From: Viscum album
Taxonomy: Eukaryota; Streptophyta; Magnoliopsida; Santalales; Viscaceae
DNA: 64,000 bases
Direction of reading: 5' to 3'
NCBI GenBank assembly: GCA_963277665.1
Contig: OY728131.1
Location: forward strand, 1,390,378,688 to 1,390,442,687
Under the pieces are notes generated by a model. It searched no databases. It saw only the letters and a list, made by a program, of their open reading frames with translations, and was not told the DNA's origin. How positions within the stretch are numbered: position 1 is the first letter of the stretch; every line of letters begins with the position of its first letter. Positions 1 to 11,809 of the stretch are shown here, piece by piece. The position numbers and the translations under genes are program-made.

Positions 1-1805
1 TTACCTTTAATTTGGGTAACTTCATTTTAATTGGACCAAAATGACTTCTTGAAGGGCCATCTGCCTATGTTAATGATTCTAGGTGGAAGATAGGGATGTA
101 GGGAGATTAATGGGGCTGATTTTCAATGATCCAAAAGGATAGAGAGGTGTGGGGAATTAGTTATAAGTGAAGGCTTTTTATAATAGGGGGGAGGGTCTCT
201 TTAGGAAAGTTTTAAACAATTATTTTATTATAAACTTATCTTCAGTTTCAAAAGTTCCAAATTTAAATAAGGTAAACGATAAGATGACTCTTAGTCTAAA
301 TAAAATCATCCAATAATAATTGTATAGTTTTTAGATATTTTTTAATACTTATAATATTATTTATTTAAATCATTTAATAATGATCTAAATTCTACATCAT
401 TATTCTGTCATATAAAATTTAATTTATATGATGTCTAAAAATTAAAAAAAATACCATAATGTAGGAAATCTCATTATATTTCAAAAGAATATTTATAGAA
501 GAAAATAAAACTTATATAACCCCTTGTAAAAATTACTTTACTAAAAGATATTTGTTTATGTCATTTTTGTATTTACATTAAATTAATTAATATAAAGATT
601 CATTATCACTCCCAAGTGGCTCCATGGGGTCCCCAAATAAACCCAAGTATGACCATGGTCTTCCTTTACTCATAAAATTAGGTCAGGACAAGTATTAAGG
701 TAATTTTGTATTATTATGATATTAATTTAACCTTGAATTACCCTATTTACCTTTAACCGCGTTAAATAAAAGTCAAAAGTTACTATTCAAAAAATTTATT
801 TTCATCTTATTGAACAAAATTTTACATTCTAATAACAACCATGTATGTTGGATTTTTAAAATTCAAATCACAGAGGTGGTAAAATTTCATTTAAAAGAAT
901 AATTCAGTTTTTTTAGCAACTACTTATTGGTTTCAATATTCAACAAAAATTGCTGTTTTTCAGAAAAATACTAGAAATTCAACTAAATCTATATTTGATC
1001 ATCCAAATTCTAAAATGATTCATATTTTTCAAAATTAAAAACATAAAAGTTTCATTAATTAATTTAAAATTAATTTCCATTGTCAAAACAAATAGCGTGT
1101 TTTTAAGAAACAATATATATCAAAAGATTGACACTTTTTTATTTCCAATTTCAAAGTGAAATTAATACAAATAACCACTATTAGATTAAATGGTAATAAT
1201 ATAATTTAACTAAACATTAAAAAAACAAAAATATAATATAACAATATAAATAAATTAGATTAAAAGGCATATTTGAATTAAAATACAGTATTTTTCACTA
1301 TTCATAAAAAATGAATTTTATCAGAAAATCCAAAAAGATTTACCAAAGGAAGATTTGGTGTCCCGATTATAAATAAGAATATTATTTGGTAAAATAGAAT
1401 GTATAAGAGTTACAGAAACTATATTTAAAGAGGTTTTACCATCAAAATGTGATATATCACCGTTTTAGTGAATATTATAGTATTTATGCTTAAAATCAAA
1501 TTCTTTTATTATTTTAATCCTCTACCTTTTATTGTATAAATGTAAAAACATTTAACAGACATGTATAATCATATTTTAGTTAGTTCTATTCATTCTTTCC
1601 ATTATAATATCTAGGCATTAACTACCATTTAAAATAACATTATTATATTATTAGTATGCTACATAATATTTCAATGAATCCTATTGTTGTTTATCAGGTA
1701 AACCCTAAAACATAGAAACCCCTTTAAAGTAAAATTAATAATTAATTCACAAAATATTAATAAAAATGAAAATGTATTATTTCATTATTTACGAAGGATT
1801 TTACA
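1..1805 (-). mobile_element. LTR-A family LTR, partial (runs off the window start)
   Basis: This stretch aligns by eye along its whole length with 31491-33155, the inner 1.7 kb of the long LTR described at 28649-33155. Both begin with the same TTACCTTTAA block, share a promoter-like block, and end in TTACA. On the minus strand the LTR therefore starts TGTAA. After 1805 the sequence does not match the polypurine tract that follows the other copy at 33156. So 1805 is more likely the outer edge of a right-hand (5') LTR whose element lies to the left of the window, or the edge of a solo LTR. The two copies differ at many positions, so the insertion is old. No coding potential is seen. Confidence 0.8.
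173..183 (-). promoter_or_regulatory. LTR-A promoter TATA box
   Basis: On the minus strand the sequence reads TTATAAAAAGCC, just after a run of C and T (opposite strand GGGGGGAGGG). The same TATA plus pyrimidine block is present in the other LTR-A copy at 31661-31671. Conservation between two otherwise diverged LTRs, and its place well inside the LTR, support an RNA polymerase II LTR promoter. The transcription start is not determined. Confidence 0.55.
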
Positions 1806-4800
1806 TGGATGGTGTGATGGGGACAAAGTTAAATTTATCCCTCCATGTTGGGAATTATATTATTAAGAATATGTCATGATAGAGGATGGTCCATAGGGTA
1901 TAGGGACTTAATGGACAATGTTTCTAGACTCATGGGGGTGTATCGAGGAATGAGAAGGATGTAAATGATTTCATGAGAAATATCGAATCACATGGATGAA
2001 AATTGGAAGGTTGATTGTGTAGTTTTTTATCCTTTGGGATGTTTCCTTTATATCCCATCACGAGATGAATCAAATCCCAATAATTTTCAAAGTCATTTTG
2101 TAATGGTTATATGACAGTACCATATCACAAAGTTTATCGTCATGTGGTAATGAATTTTTGTGTAGTTAAATGTTATGTGGAATTAAAAATATGGGGAAAT
2201 TTGAATATTACATATAGAGATATCAACCCATGTAGTGGAATATTATGGATCGTGTGAATACATGAAACAATTTTTACATATTTACAATGTTTGGGGAATT
2301 TCTATCATTAATGTTATGACAATAGAAAATCAAATGAGGAGTATTGGTATGATACATCCTTGACATGTTCCCTTGGGAGTATATCCCACTGAATGAAAAG
2401 AAAATGTTTTTGGGACATTCTCATAAAAGGAGTCCCATAATGGATCCATTTCCCTTATGCTAAAAATAGGACCATTCAGATATCTAAGACTAAATGATTC
2501 ATGATTGGTGTGAGAAACGAGTGACAATATAAGATCAGACACATTTTTTATGTGCATAAGATTAATTTTTTTACCAGCCTTATAAACTAAGGTTGTACTA
2601 ACAATAATAGAGTGACAAGTCCCATGAGGAATCTAGATGTATGAGAGGAAGAATAATCTATCAGAAGGAGTATTATAATGTGAATGATTTATGGGGGCAT
2701 TATGATCATCCTAGGGAATATTTCCTTGCTAAAATAAAAATGGAAATATATTTTTTATTATGCTTTATCCATGAAAATACATCATATATATCATATTTAT
2801 AAAAGGAATAAAGGTCCACGATGTTCATATATTCCTCACAAGGTTGTGGGTATGGAAGGATAATTGAACTTCTTGTGATTATTTTCTCATGAGTTAGAAA
2901 ATACTACGATGGATATTAGGGACTTACACCTATATATTACTATAAATAATATGGCCTTATGGGAGAAAAATATTAATATAATATGGTCAATGTTGAACTA
3001 TAGGGATTCAGATGGTCTCATGAAATTCATAATGTCATGAAATCATGTAAAAATGTTGGGGTTTATGTTATTTTAAAAAAAGGTTCATGTGATTGCTTGA
3101 TAGAAAGGATATTTATAGGATCATGTAATGTGTATTAGGTTGGGAGATCATGAGATACAATCACATGAAAAATATATAATCACACAATCACATGGTTTAT
3201 ATGATGTCATGTGATTACGTGATCATTATTTCATTGTTCAATAAATTAATTCCCAAGTGGTCCCATGACCATGTATTTCAGGAATTCTTATAAAATAAAA
3301 GGTTGACCCATTCAATAAAATTTCCATCCATAAAAGTTACTTACTGAACATTGAATGGGGGTCTTTAATTCACATGTTTCTCCATTAATTTCTATTCTTC
3401 CTTTATCTCATGAGTGTTCTCATTATATCAATTGCTACATTTTTCAGATTTTCAATGGTGGTTTTTATAAGAATCATCCCTATATATGTTCTTATTTTCA
3501 TGGAAAGAGATCAATTTACACATTCATTAGGTGGTATAATATTTCTACATTACTTGATGACATTTCATTTTCTTTTTCTGACGAAGGAATCATGTCATTA
3601 ATGATGTATCTCTATGCATCAAATGAAAAAAGTAAAAAAAGGGTATAACATTGATAGCCTCTGTAAACCTGATCACATGATCCACTTGGGGTTAATCAAT
3701 TATACATCCTTTATAGGTGTCTCTTGGTGAAGAGAAACAATGATATCATACCAAAAGTTCCCATGTGCCTACATCTATCGAGTTTTATCATCTTATCAAA
3801 TTTTTTTCTATTTTCAATGGTAGTTTATAAATGAATCACTCCTATATTTGTGATTCTTCTCAAGGAACATGATCCTTGTGGAATATTTCCATGTTAGTCA
3901 ATGTAGTTTCATGTGCTTTATTTGAATAAGGTTTCATGTCATCGATGATATCCCACATTGCATCACATGAAAAAGAGTGACATAAAACAACCTATCATTG
4001 ATATTCTATCTAGATCTAGTCAAATAATCAATTTATGTTTAAGAAATTATGAATCCCTGATAGGTGTCTCATGAGCAAGTGAACCCATTAGATAATCCCG
4101 TCATGGGAATCCTTAGTCACATGAAGCTTTTGGAAATCGGTGATAGCATATATTTAGGGAATCACATAAAGAAAATAAATTATGAAAATAAATAATCATC
4201 GAAAGTCTCTTTGAGATACTATCTAGGAATCACATGAAGAATAAAGGGTTACATGATTGTATAACCTGATTTTATGACCCTCATGTGGTAATATGATCCA
4301 ACGATAGAGTGTATTTTTAGGTCCCATTATTCCAGAATAGTACTTATATTTTTGGTTGTTTCCCCACACCATTTTTCAACCATCATCTAGTGGGTTTCAA
4401 TAAATTCCCCCAAAGAAATGATGTTTAGAAGACTAATGGAAGACATATTTATGATGATGAAGATGTCTTATTAAGTACCTTGGTATTCTATATGTATTAT
4501 GTTCTTTTAGGATAATATATTTATTTGTTAATCACCATGAATATTGGGGTTAGGAGGCTATCTATGCACATGTTTCGGATTCCATGAGATATCAGAACAT
4601 CATCCAATCCATGATTACTACACATAAGTGTACTTTAGGTAAACTGATAAAGAGGTATCATTACATTATCCCTTCCATATGAATGAATCACATATTATCA
4701 TTGCAAAACCAATGATGGTAATTAATTTGAAAAATGGGATAATGAATACTAATGATTCTTATATGATTATTTTATTTCTTAGTTTTCATGATATTTCATG

Positions 4801-7800
4801 ATCCTTCAAGGATCATGCGATTAGATGAACCTATCATAGTCCCAAAATCACATGAATCTATATGGAACATGTGACGGTGCTATTTTATCATGTTCATGTG
4901 ATTTCTTGACATTATATGGCTCAGGAACATCAATGGATGTTATATGAGTCATGTGATCCAAAAATAATTCAAATTAATGATGAAATTGACCTTTCAATTT
5001 GATTAATATGTTAATATTTTCATGAAGGAAACTTGGAAGGTTGGGTGCCAGGAGACTACCATGGTCAATATTTTGTAAGCTGAATAGAAAATGGTTATTC
5101 AGTCTACTCATGATTATCATATGATATTAATGGGAAAATTATCTTACTATATTATTTTCCTAACCAGTTACCCATGTATCTCTTAGTCCTTAAAAATTAC
5201 TCTCAGATATTATAAACATTGGAATGAATCAAGCCTTCATTGTGGATCATAATTACTAAAAACTTATTTTGGGTTAATTTCATTAATGTGTGTCATTTCT
5301 TCCACAAATATTACTACTATAATGGTTATATTCTGAATACTCTTGTGATTTATTTTGAAGGGATCTAGAATCAGTTAGATCTTGAAACCCAATATTACGT
5401 ATCAATAGTGTAGATGTTTGTGTATAATAAAAACATTCGGCGGTCATCCAGTAATGATATTGGATATGGTGGATTATTTATGATTTTTGGGGGTTGTACC
5501 TTCTTGGAGAAGAAAAATGTCATAGGGTTTTTATTATATTTAATGAAGGTATTCTTATACAAGTATATATGGTTTCCATAGACAATTACCTAATACAACA
5601 GTGTTATCATAGAGGAATCTCTTAGATTGTTGAGTTCAGTCACTAACTCCTTCCATATGATGTAATGTAAGGTTGGATTCAATATGTGAGGTATGGAAAA
5701 GACTCATGGTTCACTTATTCTAGGATACATGAATAATGAAATTCTACCTCCCCCATATTCCTCAGACTATGTTTACTATACTCCTCTAATTTTTAAATAA
5801 CATATCAATTTATCCAAAGGGGCCCATGGGAATGATATGTAATAGTTGACTAACTTATATTTCAAGAAGTGGGATGTGTTATTCATCAAGAATACCCTAC
5901 AAGAACCTACATCAAGTAATCGCATGGATATACCATTACAAGAATATTGCGAGGATGAGGGTGCCTATTGGATGATGAAATAATATAATTAATTTAATGA
6001 ATGGGGGTGCTCAGTCGCCTCCCAATTCAAGTGACATGATCAGATGATTGGTTTCATGGAAATATACCTATGTAATAATTCTTTATTTGAGGGAAGGGTG
6101 TAGTATGCATGTCCACCATTATGATTTCTATAGATATGGAATGTTTAAGCTGCATTAGTTTGGAATTTTCTATTATGGCCAAGTTGGAACTCTAGCATAG
6201 AAACATTTTTAATGGAAAGTCCCCATTAAATATTTCAGGTTCCATTGAAGTGTTTTTGGGTTTGATGGGACCATATATGGGAGGATATGAATTAATAAAA
6301 ACATTGGTAATAAATGGATTTGGATTAAGTTTATTCTTATAGGGAATCATTGTGGTCATTAAAACTGTAATAAAAAGTTAGATATAAATGGAAAGTTAAA
6401 ATGACATGATCATTAATTATTCATACCATACATATCATCACTCTGAACCATTACTATTATTTCTATGTGTATCATGAAGCTCAATCCTCTATGAACTAGT
6501 TAATTATAATTCCTTTCCCACTGATATAAATTTACAGGTTTCCATAGTGTCGATTGATCATTTCTACAATGGGAGTCAGTTCTAGTGTGACAAAAAAATG
6601 TGCTCGACTCCACCTTACATCCTCAAAGCTAGGAATTTTATGGTTTTTCTCTAGTTCAAAATTATTTTTTCTATGGAAGATATCAATATTTGGCTATCCT
6701 TTTCTATAAAATATGTGGTTTTTAACCATTCAAATGCCTATGCTGACACATAGACTTGATCATTCCGTAATGGTATGATGGCCATGCTAGTGATCAAATC
6801 CATATCGCTACTGATGGTAGTCATAAATGTGGTATAGTGGGCATCGATGTAATTAATAATCATGATTCCATGAAATAATCAATTGACTTATATAAATGTT
6901 TCACTACAGATTCATAGGAATCAATCCATTTTAATGGAGTGAACACCTTCATCGAGTGGGCACGAAAGTATATTGAAATAGTGGGTGGGGTAATAATGAC
7001 CAATGTTCATGTAGGTGGGGAACAAATCCATATATGGTTTTATTTACCATTGAACACAAAAGGTATCAATATTAGAGAATGATAAAAAATTATTTATAAT
7101 CACTATAGATTTATATTCTAGGAAAATGTAGAGTTTGATGGATTTAAAAGTTTCACCACTCCTAGGAAAATTTCCTTTAAGAAAATCCTTCTGATGATGA
7201 AGCATTCATCTACGACCTCAACAAGGCGATGCATTGCATTAAATTGAAGGTTTATTATATTTCCCAATCATTATGATTGTCCATTCTCTAAAAAATAGTA
7301 TCTGCTAATGAAAGGGTTACTAACACTATTCTAGTGAATATGTAAGATAAATTCCACCATTAACTATATAAGTTATCATGTTAATGGAATTGTGCTTATT
7401 TTTTAATTTGATATTGAAATTTGTAGAGATATGGAATTGATGATCACATATATGGTATACTCTCTCTCAATGTGATGGTGAATGAGGGTGTAATAGAAGA
7501 TTATAAATATGATGATGTCTAGGGAACTCCTTCTCAGCTAGAGTTCATGTAACCATTAGTTGTAAATCCATAAGAAAATGTATCCCTATGTCTTATAGTT
7601 CCAACACCAGTACCTCATGTTCTATTCCCATATAAATTTCCCTCTTCATATAAGTCAAAGAAGAGGAAATTTTCATGTTATTCAAGGAATAAACCTCTCT
7701 CAGATTAAAACTGTTATTGTTAATTTTTAGACTGTTTATTTTTATTTTATCTTGTGAATTATCATGAACTAATTAATTATATAATTACTCATAGGGTACC

Positions 7801-8029
7801 TTTGAGGGAAAACATATGTGGACATGGATAATTCAATTTTCAAACCTCTGGAATGACAAATTTATATTGACATTGTATTTGAATAATTAGAAATAGATGG
7901 GGTCCAATTAGGGTTATGCTAGTCTTTGGGAACATTTACACTAGCCCTAGTCCTATTTGATCTAGCACGAGTGAGTTTTCTCCTAGAATCCCCTGAAACA
8001 GGTTTTTGGGACCAAATTTACAATAATGT
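1806..8029. other. Gene-free AT-rich degenerate DNA
   Basis: No coding region of a recognised family could be read on either strand over these 6.2 kb. The sequence is AT-rich and unusually full of CATG-containing words such as CACATG and CATGTG, especially between 3000 and 5000. A block near 2041-2095 (TTTCCTTTATATCCC, then AATCAAATCCC) resembles the tandem repeat family described at 48246-49330 and 57200-59000. This could therefore be old Tat/Ogre-type 3' untranslated DNA, but that is only inference. Around 6771-7083 one plus-strand frame has only a few stops, without a recognisable product. The right edge is set by the start of the Sirevirus 5' LTR. Confidence 0.5.
3385..4085. repeat. Degenerate two-copy tandem duplication, unit about 350 bp
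   Basis: Two consecutive blocks share the same order of landmarks: TTCAATGGT at 3451 and 3813, CATCA(A/C)ATGAAAA at 3617 and 3961, and AGGTGTCTC at 3715 and 4062. The spacing drifts from 344 to 362 bp because of small indels. The copies are strongly diverged. A 97-residue open frame in the first copy (3355-3648) has no counterpart in the second and looks accidental. Confidence 0.6.
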
Positions 8030-10450
8030 TTTTTTGGAATATGAATGATTATTTTAGAATAATTGATGTCTTTTTTTCAACGTGAAATAAATCAATTCAC
8101 ATTATGAAATTTGATAGTTAAGAATACCATTGTATTCAGGACTTTAGAATCACAATTATTAAGAACTTTTTTCATATTTATAACATGTATTATAGAAGAA
8201 AAGGATCATCATATACATCATGGGTACGGTAAAAAAATATCAGATCATAATTAGGATTCAAGTTTGCATGAATCCAAGGAAAAATATGAGAATGTTTTCT
8301 TTGTGTTTCAAAAAAATCATATATAGTTTTAAGAAACGTGTGGTGCAATCCTTATGAACAAATTAGAGTTCTATTAGTCATAAAGAGGGTTGTAATGAAA
8401 TATTTTTCAAGATGTCTAGGAAGATATAATACATTACAATATAAGTGAAATTATGTAATTACAATCTTCAACGTAATAAAATTCTAGAAGGATTACGTGA
8501 TTACAAGATAAATATTGTGAAAGTGATAATTTGATGAATATGAATATTTTCAGTCTTAGTATACCAGTGTGAGATCAATGGATTAAAATATGTTTGAAGG
8601 ATGTGAAATTTTATGGAAATGTGAAAATAATAAGATACTAGTTTTTAGATATACCAAAACCCAAAAAAAAATATAATTCTCTCATGAAATGTGTTGCTGG
8701 TTGCAGATATTTCATTTTTATCACAATGAGGTAGAGAAAAAAGTTGTTTCTAGTACTGGTTCATCTAACATGGTGTAACAATAATAATCAGAGTAAGAAA
8801 TATTTTTTGTGGGAATTTTTGGGACTAATTAAAAAAATTCTATTTTTTTATACAATAAGTACCAATAACGAAAAGAAATTTGGGTCGATACAAAGTAGAA
8901 AATAAATGATTAATCACAATATAGTCAACCATTTATCATCAGTGTTTTTTGCGATAACTTTTTTCATATTGTAACTTGTTTTCCTCATCATGTGGGTAAA
9001 GAGAAAAGAAGAATAACTCTAATATGTTTTCTAGTGGATCAAATATCATTATTTTGGTTGAAGACACTGATCAATCTGAGTGGATCAAAACAAATTCACC
9101 AGGTGCAGGTTGACATCGATAATTTTATCATATTGATAATAGTCATTCTAAAGAGATAAAGTATCAAAATTGGGATTAATTTTTTTTTTTGCAATTGTCG
9201 AATTAGGATTGAAATATTAATTGAAGACTATGATGGAGATGAAAAACTTTTGAAATTGGGAGATTGATTTATTTTTATTTTATTTAATTAGAATGGATAT
9301 TCTTAAAGATAAGTCACTCTCTTCTCATTTGATCTCATTTGGTAGAGAGCAACACAATGGGATGAATACAATTCTGATTCTTTGCAAGAGGGTTATGAAA
9401 ATTGGAGTAATAAAATGACTTTATCTTAATGATGAAAATTTATTGTGTAATAAAAAATCGAAATCAATATTGTACTAATGTGTGTGATGAAAGTCTAAAG
9501 AAATAAGTAATTATGAGAAGTTCTGAAAAGATTTGTGAAGAGATAAGAATTATTGAAGATGTAAATATACACAAAAATTAATAGAATTTTTATTTTTTGA
9601 GTTAAATTTATGGAGCCATAAACATTTTTAAAATCCTTCCCAAACCTCTTTCGGGTTACCTATAATTGGATGATGTACATTTGAGTTTTTTAACACTAGT
9701 ACTGTACATAGGTAAATATAGAGATTCTCTAAATTTATATGGGGATGAAGTTTCTTGATTGAGATTTCCCAAAATGGGTTTTTAGAAATATTAATTACAA
9801 GGTATGAAACAAGATCATATAAAGAGTTTAAATAATGGGACTGGGAAATCAGATTGAGTTTTCTTGACTAAGGCAATAGATTTTCAGAATTTTTTCAACA
9901 GTATTCTAGTAGAGCATTATTATCATATTGGGAAATCATTTTGTACAATTGGACTAAAAAATCATATTTAGTGGAATTATGAAGTCTAGGAAGGTTCCTC
10001 CCTTCGTCTGGATAAGGATATGAGGAATTATTTTTCAAGCATATATTTGAGAATGATTTTCATGTAGAACCATAACATATTTGTTACAATCATAATATTA
10101 CATCAGTTAGGTATACCTGAAGAACATTAACTGTTGCATTGAAAAATGTGCAACACACATGTATGGTCATATTCGACTCATTTTATTGAACACAAAATGA
10201 TTATTTTCTAGTTGATTGTGTTATATCAGATTGTTTATATATCGTGCCTAGGATGTAGCCAATCTAGTTGAGTAGATAACCTTATAAATACTTATGTTCT
10301 TATGGATGTGTGTTTGGGTTTTTACATAATTGGAATAAATCTATATCATAATTTTTATATTGTTTCATAATTAAGGAAACATAAAAGAAACCGAATATCA
10401 CTTATTCACCCCTCCCCCTCTCTGTGATACTCAAATCCAGACTACACATT
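8030..10450 (+). repeat. Sirevirus 5' LTR
   Basis: This block aligns by eye with 26984-28648 (the 3' LTR). Shared landmarks in order are GGAA.ATGA near the start, TTTTCAACRTGAAATAAAT (8077 and 27049), ACCATTTMTCATCA (8930 and 27896), TTTTCTAGKGGATC (9029 and 27994) and CAATTAGAATG-like text (9286 and 28239). The right end lies near 10446-10457, after a C-rich stretch (TTCACCCCTCCCCCTCT, 10405-10421) and ACTACACA. The start (8027-8033) is TGTT followed by a T run. Divergence from the 3' LTR is heavy, so the insertion is very old. Confidence 0.7.
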
Positions 10451-10458
10451 TATTTTTC

Positions 10459-10470
10459 TGTATTACAGCT
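10459..10470 (+). other. Eroded primer binding site (tRNA-iMet type)
   Basis: TGTATTACAGCT lies just inside the presumed end of the 5' LTR and resembles TGGTATCAGAGC, the usual plant LTR primer site complementary to initiator methionine tRNA, with one deletion and two or three substitutions. It is called mainly from its position. Confidence 0.4.
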
Positions 10471-10799
10471 AATAGTTAGCTTCATTTATACTATTATAAT
10501 GTGTTTTAAGACATGTTGTGATGGAAAATATAACTTTCATGTATATTAAAGAAATACTAGTCTTTGATGGTAAGGACTGTCATATCTATAAAAATTGAAA
10601 TTTTATTATCTAATTTTTCATTGGTATAATGTTCTTAAATCTGCGATATATGGATTCTTTCCTAGGTATGATAAATAACCTCTTATATCAATTGTAAAGA
10701 AGAATCATGAAAGTTATTTTATACAATTAAAGGGTGTTTCCACTATTAAGGGTATCAGGAAGTGCCAAATAATATGTAGATAAAAAATTAAATAATGAA

Positions 10800-11809
10800 A
10801 ATTTTAAAATCCATAGAATAATATATCAATAGCTCAATATGGGGGAATAAAATTAATTTTGTGACTTTATTATGAGGGTGAATGAAAATATGAGCACTAT
10901 CATATGTCTTGTTGTAATATTAGAATACATTAATATTATTGAATAGATCTTGAGATTTTTTAATTATTAATTTTATGGAAAATATTATTCCAAAGAATAT
11001 AGAGATCCTGAAGAATTAACTCTATGTTATTTTCATTGTACTCTTATCACTTATGAGATGATAGTAGAGAATGTTATGAAAGGAAAAGACCAATTATGGA
11101 TGTGAAATGTCCTTCATGGATGTCATGAAATAGATGTCTAAGAATGTTATTTAGGGAGATAATGTTTCTGGATCTAAAACATAAAATTGCGTATGTAAAA
11201 ATCATGATGATTTTCCCTTATTTTTTATAAATGTGATAAGAGGTACAAGAAAATATAAGTGAAAATTTTCCTTGAAATTCATTGAATGTGTTTTCATTGT
11301 GAATTTGTGGCTAATTTTCCTCAATTAATGAAATAATTGGATTGTGGTGAATAATAATGATGTATAATAAGGTCATGGAAGAACCAGGTGGATAAGGATA
11401 AATATTATTCCAAAGGGAATGAACAAAATACTCCAAATAGAAAAAGAAAAAATTCTTATATAAATATGATGATGACAATGGAAGTGAATTTTACACAAAT
11501 AAATATAATGATAATTCATGGGAGAATAATTCTATTTTAATAATTAAAAATGAATAATTTTTATGCAGTAGTTCTGTGGAAGAATAAAATCAATAATAAT
11601 TTCATCTGATAAAAATGAAAGCATATCTGGGATATATTTTGATACATTATAAAATACCCAGAAGTTAGAAAATGAAAATTCCTCATAAAGTAATCAAAGA
11701 AAATACTAATGAGGTAGTAAATATACTAGAATATATTTATGATTTGAATAAATCTATTGTAATGTAAATGAATCATAATGATCATATGGATGTTAATATA
11801 AAGGGAAAA
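10800..11809 (+). pseudogene. Sirevirus gag remnant, 5' part
   Basis: Plus-strand frames contain two gag landmarks. At about 11014-11090 a frame reads EELTLCYFHCTLITYEMIVE, matching the LEELxGxLMTYE block that closes the capsid region of Sirevirus and related copia gags. At about 11286-11340 a frame reads MCFHCE then FVANFPQLMK, a damaged CCHC zinc knuckle that has lost its His-containing middle part. Downstream is an acidic, asparagine-rich stretch, as is usual after the knuckle. Several stops and frameshifts are present. The frame is cut at 11809 by insertion of Tk1 and resumes at 22713. Confidence 0.65.

Noticed and set aside
3355..3648. 97-codon open frame with hydrophobic segments
   Set aside because: It lies in one half of a degenerate tandem duplication. 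The other half has no open frame, so it is most likely chance.
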